Positions 52,841 to 61,198 of a stretch of DNA of 64,000 nucleotides are shown in pieces (position 1 is the stretch's first letter; each line of letters opens with the position of its first letter). The DNA comes from Ancylobacter gelatini (lineage in GTDB: Bacteria; Pseudomonadota; Alphaproteobacteria; Rhizobiales; Xanthobacteraceae), in assembly GCF_022601675.1 (NCBI RefSeq), contig NZ_JAKVIL010000011.1, positions 62,001-126,000 on the forward strand, read 5' to 3'. Position numbers and translations under genes: made by a program. The notes under the pieces were generated by a model. That model was not told the origin of the DNA. It worked only from the letters and a program-made list of their open reading frames with translations, and ran no database searches.

Positions 52841-53866
52841 ATGAACGCCGTCTGGGGTCTGGCCGTGGCGCTGGGGCTGTGGTTCTGGGGTGCCGTGCCG
52901 GCATTTTCCGCGGACGGTGTCGGCTTTCGCAGCCTGACGGTACCCGCTCCCGCGCGGGGTATGCCGATCGCGGTCGACCTCTGGTACCCGGCGGGGCCGG
53001 GCGGCACGCCCGAACGCCACGGCGCCTCTCCGTTGTTCGAGGGCGTTTCCGTGCGGCGCGACGCGGCGGTGGCGGACGGTGCTTTTCCGCTCGTGCTGCT
53101 GGCCCATGGCGGGCTGCGTTCCAATCCGCTTCTGGCCGGATGGATCGCCGCGCATCTGGCCGCTCGCGGCGCCCTCGTCGTCCTGCCGCACGCGCCCATG
53201 CCCCGTGCGTCGTCGCCGGAGACGGCGCGCGCGGCGCCCGGCGAGGTAAGCCTGCGGCCGGAGGATCTGCGGGCGGCGCTGGATGCGGTGCAGGGCGATC
53301 CCGCTCTTGCCGCGCATCTGGCCGCCGGCGAGGTGAGCGCGGTCGGCTTCTTCCTGGGCGGAACCTCGGTGCTGGCGCTGGCCGGCGCGCGGCTGGACCC
53401 GGCCGCCTACCGCGCGTCCTGCGACCCGCCGGTGCGGGGTCCCGATTGCCGCTGGTTCGCCGCGAACGGCGTGGACCTGCACACCAGCATCCCCGATGCG
53501 GTGGGCGCCTCGCACCGGGATCCGCGCGTGAGGGCGGTCGTCGCCATCAACCCCGAGCTTGTCGGCAGCTTCACGCCGGATAGCCTCGGCGGGATCGACA
53601 TCCCGGTCACCGTGATCCGGCTCGGTGCGGGCGAGGACGCTGCAACGCAGCGCCGCCTGCCGGCCGCGCGGTATCTCGACATCGCGGGCGCGAACAGCTT
53701 CGACGCGTTCAGCCGGTGCACGCCCCGCGCGCTGGCACTGCTGGCGGAGGAGGGCGAGAACGACGCGATCTGCCGCGAGGACGGGCCGCGCTCGCGCGCC
53801 GATTTCCAGGCGGAGATGGCGCGGATGATCGACGATGCCCTCGCCGGACGCGACGCCGCGCCCTGA
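52841..53866 (+). CDS. exported alpha/beta-hydrolase-fold protein, probable pseudoenzyme
   Basis: The 341-residue product has a signal peptide (to about residue 24) and the fold of the dienelactone-hydrolase-like group: VDLWYPAG, FPLVLLAHGGLRSNP, then a nucleophile elbow reading VGFFLGGTSVLALAG. Phe171 stands where GxSxGG needs Ser. The position where relatives carry the catalytic His (AxHFxF) reads GANSFDAF, with Asn285. Both changes together suggest loss of hydrolase activity while the fold is kept. Six cysteines in the mature part may form disulfides. GAAGGAC precedes the ATG. Confidence 0.8.
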   Translation: MNAVWGLAVALGLWFWGAVPAFSADGVGFRSLTVPAPARGMPIAVDLWYPAGPGGTPERHGASPLFEGVSVRRDAAVADGAFPLVLLAHGGLRSNPLLAGWIAAHLAARGALVVLPHAPMPRASSPETARAAPGEVSLRPEDLRAALDAVQGDPALAAHLAAGEVSAVGFFLGGTSVLALAGARLDPAAYRASCDPPVRGPDCRWFAANGVDLHTSIPDAVGASHRDPRVRAVVAINPELVGSFTPDSLGGIDIPVTVIRLGAGEDAATQRRLPAARYLDIAGANSFDAFSRCTPRALALLAEEGENDAICREDGPRSRADFQAEMARMIDDALAGRDAAP

Positions 53867-53951
53867 CGTCCGGCTTCAGGCGATGCGGCCCGGCTTTACG
53901 CGACGCGGCCCGGCTTTACGTGACGCAGCCCGGCTTTACGTGACGCAGCCC
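53864..53951 (+). repeat. 20-bp tandem repeat between the hydrolase gene and yebC
   Basis: Three full units (53881-53900, 53901-53920, 53921-53940; consensus TGACGCGGCCCGGCTTTACG) are flanked by a degenerate unit that includes the hydrolase stop codon (53864-53880) and a partial unit (53941-53951). Copies differ at one to four positions. There are no spacers between units. Confidence 0.85.
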
Positions 53952-54034
53952 TTGCGCCTATAAGCCTCCACCATTCGAGACATGACGCGGAGAAGGGGCC
54001 GAAACGAGCCCGCCCGCATGACGTGGAGGCGGCC

Positions 54035-54781
54035 ATGGCCGGGCATTCGCAGTTCAAGAACATCATGCACCGCAAGGGCAAGCAGGACGCGGTGCGCTCC
54101 AAGCTGTTCTCCAAGCTGGCGCGCGAAATCACCGTGGCCGCCAAGCTCGGCCTGCCCGACCCCAACATGAACCCGCGCCTGCGCGCCGCGATCCTCGCCG
54201 CCCGCGCCGAGAACATGCCCAAGGACAATATCGACCGCGCCATCAAGAAGGCTGCCGGCGGCGACGCGGAGAATTATGACGAGATCCGCTATGAGGGCTA
54301 TGGCCCCGGCGGCGTCGCCGTCATCGTCGAGGCGCTGACCGACAACCGCAACCGCACCGCCTCGGAAGTGCGCTCCTACTTCACCAAGTCCGGCGGCTCG
54401 CTGGCGGAAACCGGTGCGGTGTCGTTCATGTTCGACCGCATCGGTCAGGTCGAATTCGACGCGGCCAAGGCCAGCGCCGACGACATGCTGGAAGCCGCCA
54501 TCGAGGCCGGCGCCGAGGACGTGGTTTCCGACGAGAGCGGCCATGTCGTGATGTGCTCGATCGAGAGCCTGCACGAGGTTGCCCGCGCGCTGGAGGCGAG
54601 GTTCGGCGAGCCGCGCAAGTCCGGCCTGGTGTGGAAGCCGCAGAACACCATCGCGGTCGACGACGAGATGGCCGAGAAGCTGGTGCGTCTGGTCGACACG
54701 CTGGAAGACAATGACGACGTGCAGAACGTCTATGCCAATTTCGAGCTCTCCGACGCCTTCATCGCCAAGATGAGCGAGTGA
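54035..54781 (+). CDS. YebC/PmpR family DNA-binding regulatory protein
   Basis: The 248-residue protein begins [32 protein letters not shown], the invariant YebC N-terminus. It contains the conserved [18 protein letters not shown] and [19 protein letters not shown]. YebC proteins act in translation or transcription control and often lie beside ruvC; here ruvC is 3 kb away. GTGGAGG lies six bases before the ATG at 54035. The tandem repeat is in its leader. Confidence 0.95.
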   Translation: MAGHSQFKNIMHRKGKQDAVRSKLFSKLAREITVAAKLGLPDPNMNPRLRAAILAARAENMPKDNIDRAIKKAAGGDAENYDEIRYEGYGPGGVAVIVEALTDNRNRTASEVRSYFTKSGGSLAETGAVSFMFDRIGQVEFDAAKASADDMLEAAIEAGAEDVVSDESGHVVMCSIESLHEVARALEARFGEPRKSGLVWKPQNTIAVDDEMAEKLVRLVDTLEDNDDVQNVYANFELSDAFIAKMSE

Positions 54782-54803
54782 TCGGCTGAGCCCCCGATCG
54801 GCC

Positions 54804-54847
54804 CTCCCGGTCCGTCGCGACGCGCCTCCCGCGAGGCGGCCCGGGAG
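54804..54847. terminator. nested hairpin between convergent yebC and TauE genes
   Basis: CTCCCGG (54804-54810) pairs with CCGGGAG (54841-54847), enclosing a 6-bp CGCCTC/GAGGCG stem (54823-54838). It lies between convergent stop codons but has no U-tract. Confidence 0.4.
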
Positions 54848-54849
54848 CC

Positions 54850-55596
54850 TTACCGCCCGAACAGCGGATCGAACAGCGGCAGGCTGACCACGATCGCCAC
54901 CGCGATGACCCCATAGGCCGCCAGCCGGAAATGGCGGTCCGAGGCGCCGCGGAACAGCCGCCCGCCCGCCAGCAGCCCGGCGGCGTAGAACGGGCCGAGG
55001 ATCAGCGACAGCCGGGCGACCTCGCCGGTGATCATGCCGCCCAGGGCATAGGAAGCCCCGCTCGCCAGCGTCGTCAGCGCGAAGAAGCCGAACAGATTGG
55101 CCCGCACCAGCGCGGCGTTCTGGCCGCTGCCCAGCCAGTACGCGACCACGGGCGGGCCCGACATCTGCGCCGCACCGCCGAGCACGCCGGCGACCAGGCC
55201 GAGGCCGATCTTGGTCGGCAGGTTTTGCCGTCCGCTATGGCGCCAGCCCGAGATCAGCAGCACCAGCAGCGCCGCCACCAGAACGGCCAGCGCCCAGCGC
55301 AGCACCAGCGGGTTGGCATTGTCGAGCACCACGACCCCGAGCGGGACGGTAAGCGTCGCGCCAATGGCAAGCGGCGCCACCTGCCGCCAGATGCAGGCCC
55401 GCAGAGCCGGCAGCACATAGGGCAGGGTCAGCACGCCGTCGACGATCAGAAGCGTCGGCGCGCTCACGCGCGGGCCGAACACCGCGCTGACCAGCGGCAC
55501 GAAGATCAGCGCTCCGCCAAAGCCGGAAAATCCGCGCGTGAAGCCGGCGACCAGTGCGGTGGCGATCGCCCAGGCGAGGGCGAAGTCGAGGGACAT
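54850..55596 (-). CDS. TauE/SafE family sulfite exporter-like membrane protein
   Basis: The 248-residue protein has seven or eight membrane helices and the TauE/SafE pattern: AGFTRGFSGFGGALIFVPLVSAVFGPR in the first half, and LGLVAGVLGGAAQMSGPPVVAYWL starting the second. The family exports sulfite, sulfoacetate or other organic anions; the substrate is not readable here. I chose ATG 55596, where the first helix begins. The divergent neighbour is a DMT transporter. Confidence 0.87.
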   Translation of the reverse strand: MSLDFALAWAIATALVAGFTRGFSGFGGALIFVPLVSAVFGPRVSAPTLLIVDGVLTLPYVLPALRACIWRQVAPLAIGATLTVPLGVVVLDNANPLVLRWALAVLVAALLVLLISGWRHSGRQNLPTKIGLGLVAGVLGGAAQMSGPPVVAYWLGSGQNAALVRANLFGFFALTTLASGASYALGGMITGEVARLSLILGPFYAAGLLAGGRLFRGASDRHFRLAAYGVIAVAIVVSLPLFDPLFGR

Positions 55597-55979
55597 GACG
55601 GAAAACCACAGGGCGGGCGAACTGCGCCGCGCGGCCGGCTTATCCCTCGCGCCGCCGCCGGTCAATCGAGCCGGCGCGGTGGATCGCGCCGGCAGGCAGC
55701 CATCGGTGCATCCGATCCATTCCAGACTTCCATCAGCAAACACGAACGTTCGGATTTGCAAAACTCATTTGCAGGCGAGCGAAGCCCGCCCACATAGTGG
55801 GTCAACGACGCCGCCTGCGCGGCACTCCTCCAGACCCCGCCTGTCGCGGCCCCGATCAGATTCCGACGTTTCGCGTCTTCCGCGTGCGCCGATGCGCTTT
55901 TCCGTCCGTCAGGGCGGCTTCGACATTCGCCGCGCGCGCGGCGCCCCTCTTTCGCCGCCACGGCGGCCGGAAAACGACG
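55597..55979. other. 383-bp divergent intergenic region, TauE / EamA transporters
   Basis: No gene is supported. A 10-bp palindrome CGAACGTTCG (55743-55752) is followed by two ATTTGCA copies (55754-55760 and 55768-55774). They lie in a local AT-rich patch that probably carries the leftward promoter and a regulator site. The right half is GC-rich and shows nothing distinct. Confidence 0.4.
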
Positions 55980-56909
55980 ATGACCACCTCCTCATCCCCT
56001 GCCGCGACCGATGTCGCGGCGCAGCCGTCCATGGCGGACCGCCTGACCGGCTATGCCTGCGCCTTGCTCGCCATTGCCATCTGGGGCGGCTGGATCGTCT
56101 CCACTCGCCATGCCGTCCATGGCCACCTTCCGCCGGCCACCGTCGGCTGGCTCCGCTTCGTGGTGCCCGCCGTCGTGCTGGCCCCCGCCTGGCTGAAGGT
56201 CGGCCTGTGGCCGCGCCGGGAATCCTTCATCCCGTTCGTGCTGTGCTTCGTCGGGGCGGGCGGATTGTTCTTCCTCACCGTTGCCACCGCCATGCGCTTC
56301 GTGCCGGCGGCCGATGTCGGGCCGCTGCTGCCGGGGACCATGCCGCTGATCGTGGCGGTGGTCTCGGTGCTGGTGTTTCATGAGCGGCTCGGCAGCCTGC
56401 GTCTTTTCGGCTTTATCTTCATCGCGCTCGGCGTGCTGACGCTGGGCGGGCGCGGGCTGCTCTACCCGGAAGACGGCGCCTGGCGCGGCCACCTGCTGCT
56501 GCTGACCGGCGCCGCCATGTGGGCCTGCTACACGCTGGCCTTCCGCCGCACCGGCATGAAGGCGACCGCGATCGTCGGTATGGTCGGCCTCTGGTCGACG
56601 ATCATCCTGACGCCGGTCGGCCTGCCGGGCGTGGTCGCGGCGGTGCAGGACGGCTATGGCCGGGAAGTTCTGATCCAACTCCTGGTGCAGGGGCTGCTCT
56701 CCGGCGTGGTGGCGCTGGTGGCCTTCGGCATCGCCATCGAGCGGCTCGGCTCCTCGCGCGCGGCCGCGTTCACCGGGCTGGTGCCGGCCTTAGCGGCGGG
56801 GATCGCGGTGCCTGTGCTGGGCGAGCACCCGGACATGGCGGCGGTGATCGGCGTCATCGGCACCGGCATCGGCGTGATGCTGGCCAGCGGGGCGTTCCGG
56901 CGGGGCTGA
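55980..56909 (+). CDS. DMT superfamily transporter (EamA domains)
   Basis: The 309-residue protein has about ten membrane helices in two EamA repeats. The first is about residues 25-155 (AIAIWGGWIVSTRHAV...MRFVPAADVGPLLPGTMPLIVAVVSVLVFHERL, in part) and the second about 170-305 (FGIAIERLGSSRAAAFTGLVPALAAGIAVPVLGE, in part). Members export amino acids, metabolites or drugs. The short N-terminal cytoplasmic segment is Ser/Thr/Ala-rich. The start was set at ATG 55980 just before the first helix. Confidence 0.88.
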   Translation: MTTSSSPAATDVAAQPSMADRLTGYACALLAIAIWGGWIVSTRHAVHGHLPPATVGWLRFVVPAVVLAPAWLKVGLWPRRESFIPFVLCFVGAGGLFFLTVATAMRFVPAADVGPLLPGTMPLIVAVVSVLVFHERLGSLRLFGFIFIALGVLTLGGRGLLYPEDGAWRGHLLLLTGAAMWACYTLAFRRTGMKATAIVGMVGLWSTIILTPVGLPGVVAAVQDGYGREVLIQLLVQGLLSGVVALVAFGIAIERLGSSRAAAFTGLVPALAAGIAVPVLGEHPDMAAVIGVIGTGIGVMLASGAFRRG

Positions 56910-57050
56910 GCCCGCCGGCTACGGCGATCGGTCGGCGCGGGCGTGCCACGGGCCGCTCCCGCCGTCGGCGGCGGTGAACAGGAAATGCGTTCCCGACGCG
57001 GGAATGGTCGCTCATGCCTCGCCGGAATGGCCGGCGTGCGCGCCGCGTCG

Positions 57051-57068
57051 CTAACCCCGCATTAACCA
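57051..57068 (+). promoter_or_regulatory. CtrA-like site upstream of ruvC
   Basis: CTAA-CCCCGCA-TTAACCAT matches TTAA-N7-TTAA with one mismatch in the first half and keeps the full TTAACCAT half. It lies about 90 bases upstream of the ruvC start. An almost identical sequence occurs upstream of tolQ. Confidence 0.45.
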
Positions 57069-57151
57069 TCCGCCCGCTCCATGGCGACGCCGCGGGGCAA
57101 ACTTCGCCGTCCGCTCTAGGCGTTCGCTCTTTGTTCGGCTAACCCGGAGGC

Positions 57152-57676
57152 ATGGCACCGCGCGCGATTCGCATTCTCGGCCTCGATCCGGGCCTCCGCC
57201 GCACCGGCTGGGGGGTGATCGAGGCATTGGGCACGCGGCTCAGCTTCATTGCGTGCGGCACCGTGCTGCCGCCCGAGGACGGCTCGCTGGCCGAGCGGCT
57301 GGCCCAGCTCCACCGCGAACTCTCCGCCGTCATCGCCGCGTTCACGCCCGACGAGGCCGCAGTGGAGGAGACCTTCGTCAATGTGAACCCGGCCTCGACG
57401 CTCAAGCTCGGCCAGGCGCGCGGCGTGGTTCTGCTCACCCCGGCGCTGGCTGGCGTGCCGGTGGCCGAATATGCCGCGCTGCTGGTCAAGAAGACCGTGG
57501 TCGGCGCCGGGCGTGCGGAAAAGGGGCAGATCCGCATGATGATGAAGGTGCTGCTGCCGCAGGCGGATTTTACCACCGACGACGCGGCCGACGCCCTTGC
57601 GGTCGCAGTCACCCACGCGCAGCATCGCGGCATGGCCGCGCTGAAGGCGGCGACACTCAGGGCCGCGGCGTCATGA
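57152..57676 (+). CDS. ruvC: crossover junction endodeoxyribonuclease RuvC
   Basis: The 174-residue nuclease has the four catalytic acids in place: Asp12 ([14 protein letters not shown]), Glu72 (AAVEETFVN), and Asp144 and Asp147 ([16 protein letters not shown]). It resolves Holliday junctions together with RuvAB. GGAGG precedes the ATG by three bases. ruvA follows after 13 bases, then a membrane protein gene and ruvB, forming one operon. Confidence 0.96.
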   Translation: MAPRAIRILGLDPGLRRTGWGVIEALGTRLSFIACGTVLPPEDGSLAERLAQLHRELSAVIAAFTPDEAAVEETFVNVNPASTLKLGQARGVVLLTPALAGVPVAEYAALLVKKTVVGAGRAEKGQIRMMMKVLLPQADFTTDDAADALAVAVTHAQHRGMAALKAATLRAAAS

Positions 57677-57689
57677 CCGGTGCATATCG

Positions 57690-58307
57690 ATGATCGGAAA
57701 GCTCAAGGGCACGGTGGATTCCTATGGCGAGGACCATGTGATCCTCGACGTGCACGGCGTCGGCTATCTGGTGCACTGCTCGGGCCGCACCTTGCAGGCT
57801 CTGGCACCGGTGGGCGAGGCGGGTACGCTGTTCATCGAGACCTTCGTGCGCGAGGACATGATCCGGCTCTACGGCTTCGCCTCGCAGGCCGAGAAGGCGT
57901 GGTTCGGCCTGCTTCAGAACGTGCAGGGCGTCGGCGCCAAGGTGGCGCTCAACGTGCTCTCCGTGCTCTCCCCGACCGAACTCGCCAATGCGGTGGCGCT
58001 GGGCGACAAGGCGATGGTGGCGCGGGCAAATGGCGTCGGGCCGAAGGTGGCCGCGCGCATCGTCGCGGAACTCAAGGACAAGGCGCCGGGCTTTTCCGAT
58101 GTCGACCCGGCGGTCGCGGGTCTTGCCGGCCAGATCGAGGAGCGCCGCGCCCCGGGGCCGGTGGCGGATGCGGTCTCGGCGCTGGTCAATCTCGGCTATG
58201 CGCAGGTGCAGGCCAGCGCGGCGGTGGCGGCGGCGTTCCGCGAGGCGGGGGAGGGGGCGGATACGGCGAAGCTGATCCGGCTCGGACTGAAGGAACTGGC
58301 GTCATGA
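57690..58307 (+). CDS. ruvA: Holliday junction branch migration protein RuvA
   Basis: The 205-residue protein starts [30 protein letters not shown] and has the helix-hairpin-helix segments [17 protein letters not shown] and [21 protein letters not shown]-terminal UBA-like domain ([19 protein letters not shown]) contacts RuvB. It recognises the four-way junction. Its stop overlaps the next gene by four bases. Confidence 0.97.
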   Translation: MIGKLKGTVDSYGEDHVILDVHGVGYLVHCSGRTLQALAPVGEAGTLFIETFVREDMIRLYGFASQAEKAWFGLLQNVQGVGAKVALNVLSVLSPTELANAVALGDKAMVARANGVGPKVAARIVAELKDKAPGFSDVDPAVAGLAGQIEERRAPGPVADAVSALVNLGYAQVQASAAVAAAFREAGEGADTAKLIRLGLKELAS

Positions 58308-58747
58308 TGCTGCGCTTCCTTGCCCCCCGCGCCGGCGCGCGTTCCGCCGGACCGGACTGGACGTGGCAGGCGCGCATTCCCGCGCTGATCCTCACCTATG
58401 GTGTGGTGATTTTCGCCGTGCTGATCGCCGAGCGCATGATCCACAGCCCGCTCTCGGCCAGCTACGCGGCGGCGGCGGTGGTACCGGGCGGGATTGCCGC
58501 CGGTATCTGTGCCTTCGCCCTGTCGTTTTCGCCGCGCCCGCGGCTGATTGTGCTGACGGCGGTGGTCATCGTGGCGCTGGCGCCGCTCGGCTTTCTGGTC
58601 TTCTCCATCGATTTCGGTGAGTTCACGCCGATCGTGATGGCGCGCGCGCCGCTCGTCGCCGCCATGTTGGCGGGCGGCAGCGTGCTCGCGACCGGCCTGC
58701 TGATCGCCGGCGGGGTGTTCCCGGCCCCCGGGGAGATACGCGCGTGA
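58304..58747 (+). CDS. small membrane protein between ruvA and ruvB
   Basis: The 147-residue product has four hydrophobic segments (about residues 26-46, 54-77, 80-103 and 112-138) and no recognised family. Its ATG overlaps the ruvA stop (ATGA) and its stop overlaps the ruvB GTG start (GTGA), so it is translationally coupled on both sides. That is strong evidence that it is a real gene. Why a membrane protein would be locked between the two branch-migration subunits is unclear. Confidence 0.75.
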   Translation: MMLRFLAPRAGARSAGPDWTWQARIPALILTYGVVIFAVLIAERMIHSPLSASYAAAAVVPGGIAAGICAFALSFSPRPRLIVLTAVVIVALAPLGFLVFSIDFGEFTPIVMARAPLVAAMLAGGSVLATGLLIAGGVFPAPGEIRA

Positions 58748-59781
58748 GCACCAAGCGCCTCGTTGCCCCGGACAAGCGCGAGGAAGACCTCGCGGAAGCG
58801 ACGCTGCGCCCGCAGAACCTCGTCGAATTCGTCGGGCAGGAGCAGGCGCGCGCTAATCTCGACGTGTTCATCCGCGCCGCCAAGGCGCGGGGCGAGGCGC
58901 TGGACCATGTGCTGTTCGTCGGCCCGCCGGGGCTCGGCAAGACCACGCTGGCGCAGATCGTGGCGCGCGAATTGGGTGTCGGTTTCCGCTCCACCTCCGG
59001 CCCGGTGATCGCCAAGGCCGGCGATCTCGCCGCGCTGCTGACCAATCTCGAAGAACGCGACGTGCTGTTCATCGACGAGATTCACCGGCTCAACCCGGCG
59101 GTGGAGGAAATCCTCTATCCCGCCATGGAGGATTACGAGCTGGACCTGATCATCGGCGAGGGGCCGGCGGCGCGCTCGGTGAAGATCCAGCTCTCGAAAT
59201 TCACTCTGGTCGGCGCCACCACGCGCTCCGGGCTGCTGACCACGCCGCTGCGCGACCGCTTCGGCATCCCGATCCGGCTCAACTTCTACACGGTGCCGGA
59301 GCTGGAGCTGGTGGTGACGCGCGGGGCGCGCGTGCTCGGCATCCCGATCCAGCCGGACGGTGCCCGCGAGATCGCCCGCCGCGCGCGCGGAACGCCGCGT
59401 ATCGCCGGCCGGCTGCTGCGCCGGGTGCGCGACTTCACGCTGGTGGCGGGGCGCGAGACCATCGACCGCGCGGCGGCCGATCATGCGCTCAAGGCGCTGG
59501 ATGTCGACGGGCTCGGCCTCGACCAGATGGATCGGCGCTACCTCAGCGTGATCGCGCTGAACTATGGCGGCGGGCCGGTGGGCGTCGAGACCATCGCCGC
59601 CGCGCTCTCCGAGCCGCGCGACGCCATCGAGGAAATCATCGAGCCCTATCTGGTGCAGCAGGGATTTCTCCAGCGCACGCCGCGCGGCCGGGTGCTGACC
59701 GCCCACGCCTACCGCCATCTCGGCCTCGCCGTGCCCACCAGCAGCAATCAGATCCCCCTGTTCGACGAGGGACAGGACTGA
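58744..59781 (+). CDS. ruvB: Holliday junction branch migration helicase RuvB
   Basis: The 345-residue AAA+ ATPase has Walker [10 protein letters not shown] (60-68), Walker [10 protein letters not shown] (Asp111-Glu112), the arginine-finger region [16 protein letters not shown], and a winged-helix end [16 protein letters not shown]. It drives branch migration with RuvA. Translation starts at a GTG overlapping the preceding gene. The last residues are acidic, as usual. Confidence 0.97.
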   Translation: MSTKRLVAPDKREEDLAEATLRPQNLVEFVGQEQARANLDVFIRAAKARGEALDHVLFVGPPGLGKTTLAQIVARELGVGFRSTSGPVIAKAGDLAALLTNLEERDVLFIDEIHRLNPAVEEILYPAMEDYELDLIIGEGPAARSVKIQLSKFTLVGATTRSGLLTTPLRDRFGIPIRLNFYTVPELELVVTRGARVLGIPIQPDGAREIARRARGTPRIAGRLLRRVRDFTLVAGRETIDRAAADHALKALDVDGLGLDQMDRRYLSVIALNYGGGPVGVETIAAALSEPRDAIEEIIEPYLVQQGFLQRTPRGRVLTAHAYRHLGLAVPTSSNQIPLFDEGQD

Positions 59782-59922
59782 GCGACGCCGCCGGGACGGG
59801 GAGGCCGGGCGAACAGGCCCGATCGGGCGGGCCTGCCGGCCGCTGAGCCGGCGGCCTCTGCCCGGGCGGCTCGGCGATCTTCACCACTCCTCGCCGGAAC
59901 CGTCGACGCCGGGGCCGTACTG

Positions 59923-59941
59923 ATGTAAGGCCTCCTAACAT
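59923..59941 (+). promoter_or_regulatory. putative operator over the TetR gene start
   Basis: ATGTAAGG-CCT-CCTAACAT is an imperfect inverted repeat (7 of 8 positions match) that overlaps the ATG of the TetR gene. The same frame ATGTAA-N7-TAACAT occurs at 60619-60637 in front of the DUF2852 gene, which suggests the regulator binds both. Confidence 0.55.
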
Positions 59942-60572
59942 GAGCTGGTCCCGGAACGGAGAATCGCGCGGCTATCATCATGGCAACCTGCGGGAAGCCC
60001 TGATGCAGGCAGCGCTCGACCTGATCGCGGAGAAGGGCATGGCCGGCGCCACCTTCGCCGAGGCGGCCCGCCGGGCCGGGGTGAGCCCCGCCGCGCCCTA
60101 CCGCCATTTCCGCGACCGCGACGAACTGATCGCGGCGGTGGCCGCCGCAAGCTTCGACCGTTTTGCCCGCGCGCTCCAGGAGGGCTGGGCCGACGGCAAG
60201 CCGAACGTCGCGGAAGCCTTCGAGCGCATGGGCCGGGCCTATCTCGACTTCGCCCGCACCCACCCCGCCGATTACATCGCCATGTTCGAATCCGGCATCG
60301 CTACGGAGACCCATGGCGAGTTGCAGCTCGCTGGCCAGCGCGCCTTCGCCGTGCTGCGCGACGCCGCAGAGGCACTGGTGGCGGCGATGCCCGCGAGCAG
60401 CCGCCCGCCGGCACTGATGGTGGCGCTGCACATCTGGTCGCTGTCCCACGGCGTCGCCTCGCTGTTCGGCCGGGCGGACGGGGCGCGGCGCAAGCTGCCG
60501 ATGACGCCCGAGGAACTGCTGGAAGCCGGCTTCCTGGTCTATCTGCGCGGCCTCAACGCTCCCGCCGCGTAA
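59940..60572 (+). CDS. TetR/AcrR family transcriptional regulator
   Basis: The 210-residue protein has a TetR N-terminal helix-turn-helix (residues 12-58: YHHGNLREALMQAALDLIAEKG, then FAEAARRAGVSPAAPYRHFRDRDEL, in part). A ligand-binding domain of the WHG-containing type follows (HIWSLSHGVASLF near residue 165). It probably represses itself and the adjacent DUF2852 gene through the two matching inverted repeats. TAAGG lies nine bases before the ATG. The inducer is unknown. Confidence 0.9.
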   Translation: MSWSRNGESRGYHHGNLREALMQAALDLIAEKGMAGATFAEAARRAGVSPAAPYRHFRDRDELIAAVAAASFDRFARALQEGWADGKPNVAEAFERMGRAYLDFARTHPADYIAMFESGIATETHGELQLAGQRAFAVLRDAAEALVAAMPASSRPPALMVALHIWSLSHGVASLFGRADGARRKLPMTPEELLEAGFLVYLRGLNAPAA

Positions 60573-60590
60573 AATTCCCCGCGGATCCTC

Positions 60591-60637
60591 TTGACGGAAT
60601 CCGACGCGGCTCCTACCTATGTAAATGTGATTAACAT
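60591..60637 (+). promoter_or_regulatory. promoter and overlapping putative TetR operator for the DUF2852 gene
   Basis: TTGACG (60591-60596) and ACCTAT (60615-60620) are separated by 18 bases. The inverted repeat ATGTAAAT-GTG-ATTAACAT (60619-60637) begins inside the -10 element, an ideal position for repression, and matches the site over the TetR start in sequence frame and spacing. Confidence 0.6.
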
Positions 60638-60655
60638 TAACCAGGAACGGGTGCC

Positions 60656-61075
60656 ATGGAGCTCGCATACAAGCTCGACAGTTACGGCAAACCGGCTTGG
60701 ATCGCGCTGACGGTCCTGGGCTTCATGGCTTGGTGGCCGCTGGGTCTGGCGATCCTGGCCTTTACAATAGGGAGTGGACGCATGGGTTGCGGTTCGAAGC
60801 GCGGTTTCGCGCGCTGGCGTGAAGAGGGTGAAGACGCGATGCGCGGCATGTTCGGTTCCCGCTTCGGCCGGGGTTCCCAGTCGAGCGGCAACCGCGCCTT
60901 CGACGAATATCGCGAGGACACGCTGCGCCGTCTCGAGGAGGAGCAGAAGGATTTCCGCGGCTTCCTCGACCGGCTGCGCCAGGCCAAGGACAAGGCGGAG
61001 TTCGACCAGTTCATGGCCGACCGCCGCAGTCGCCCGGCTTCCGCGCCTGAACAGGGCAACGAGCAGCAGGGCTGA
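60656..61075 (+). CDS. DUF2852 family membrane-associated protein
   Basis: The 139-residue protein has a hydrophobic N-terminal third (KPAWIALTVLGFMAWWPLGLAILAF in part) with the tryptophan-rich motif of DUF2852. A Gly/Arg/Ser-rich stretch and a charged helix follow (YREDTLRRLEEEQKDFRGFLDRLRQAKDK in part). Function is unknown. Members often sit beside a TetR regulator in Rhizobiales, as here. AGGAACGG precedes the ATG, and a strong terminator closes the gene. Confidence 0.87.
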   Translation: MELAYKLDSYGKPAWIALTVLGFMAWWPLGLAILAFTIGSGRMGCGSKRGFARWREEGEDAMRGMFGSRFGRGSQSSGNRAFDEYREDTLRRLEEEQKDFRGFLDRLRQAKDKAEFDQFMADRRSRPASAPEQGNEQQG

Positions 61076-61099
61076 ACGCCTCGCATGAACTGAATGAGG

Positions 61100-61137
61100 A
61101 CCGCGCTCCCGCGCAATCGGGGGCGCGGTTCTTTTTT
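61100..61137 (+). terminator. Rho-independent terminator of the DUF2852 gene
   Basis: A 12-bp stem (61100-61111 with 61118-61129, one G-U pair) and 6-base loop is followed by TCTTTTTT. It starts 24 bases after the stop codon and insulates the ybgC-tol genes. Confidence 0.92.
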
Positions 61138-61198
61138 GGCGCCCCGCTTTTCGCCAACCGTGCTTTTCGCCAACGCCACTTTTCGCTATGAGGGCGCC

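Noticed and set aside
53864-53951. Short direct repeats considered as a CRISPR array
   Set aside because: Units abut with no spacers and drift in sequence, so this is a tandem minisatellite. No cas gene is in the window.
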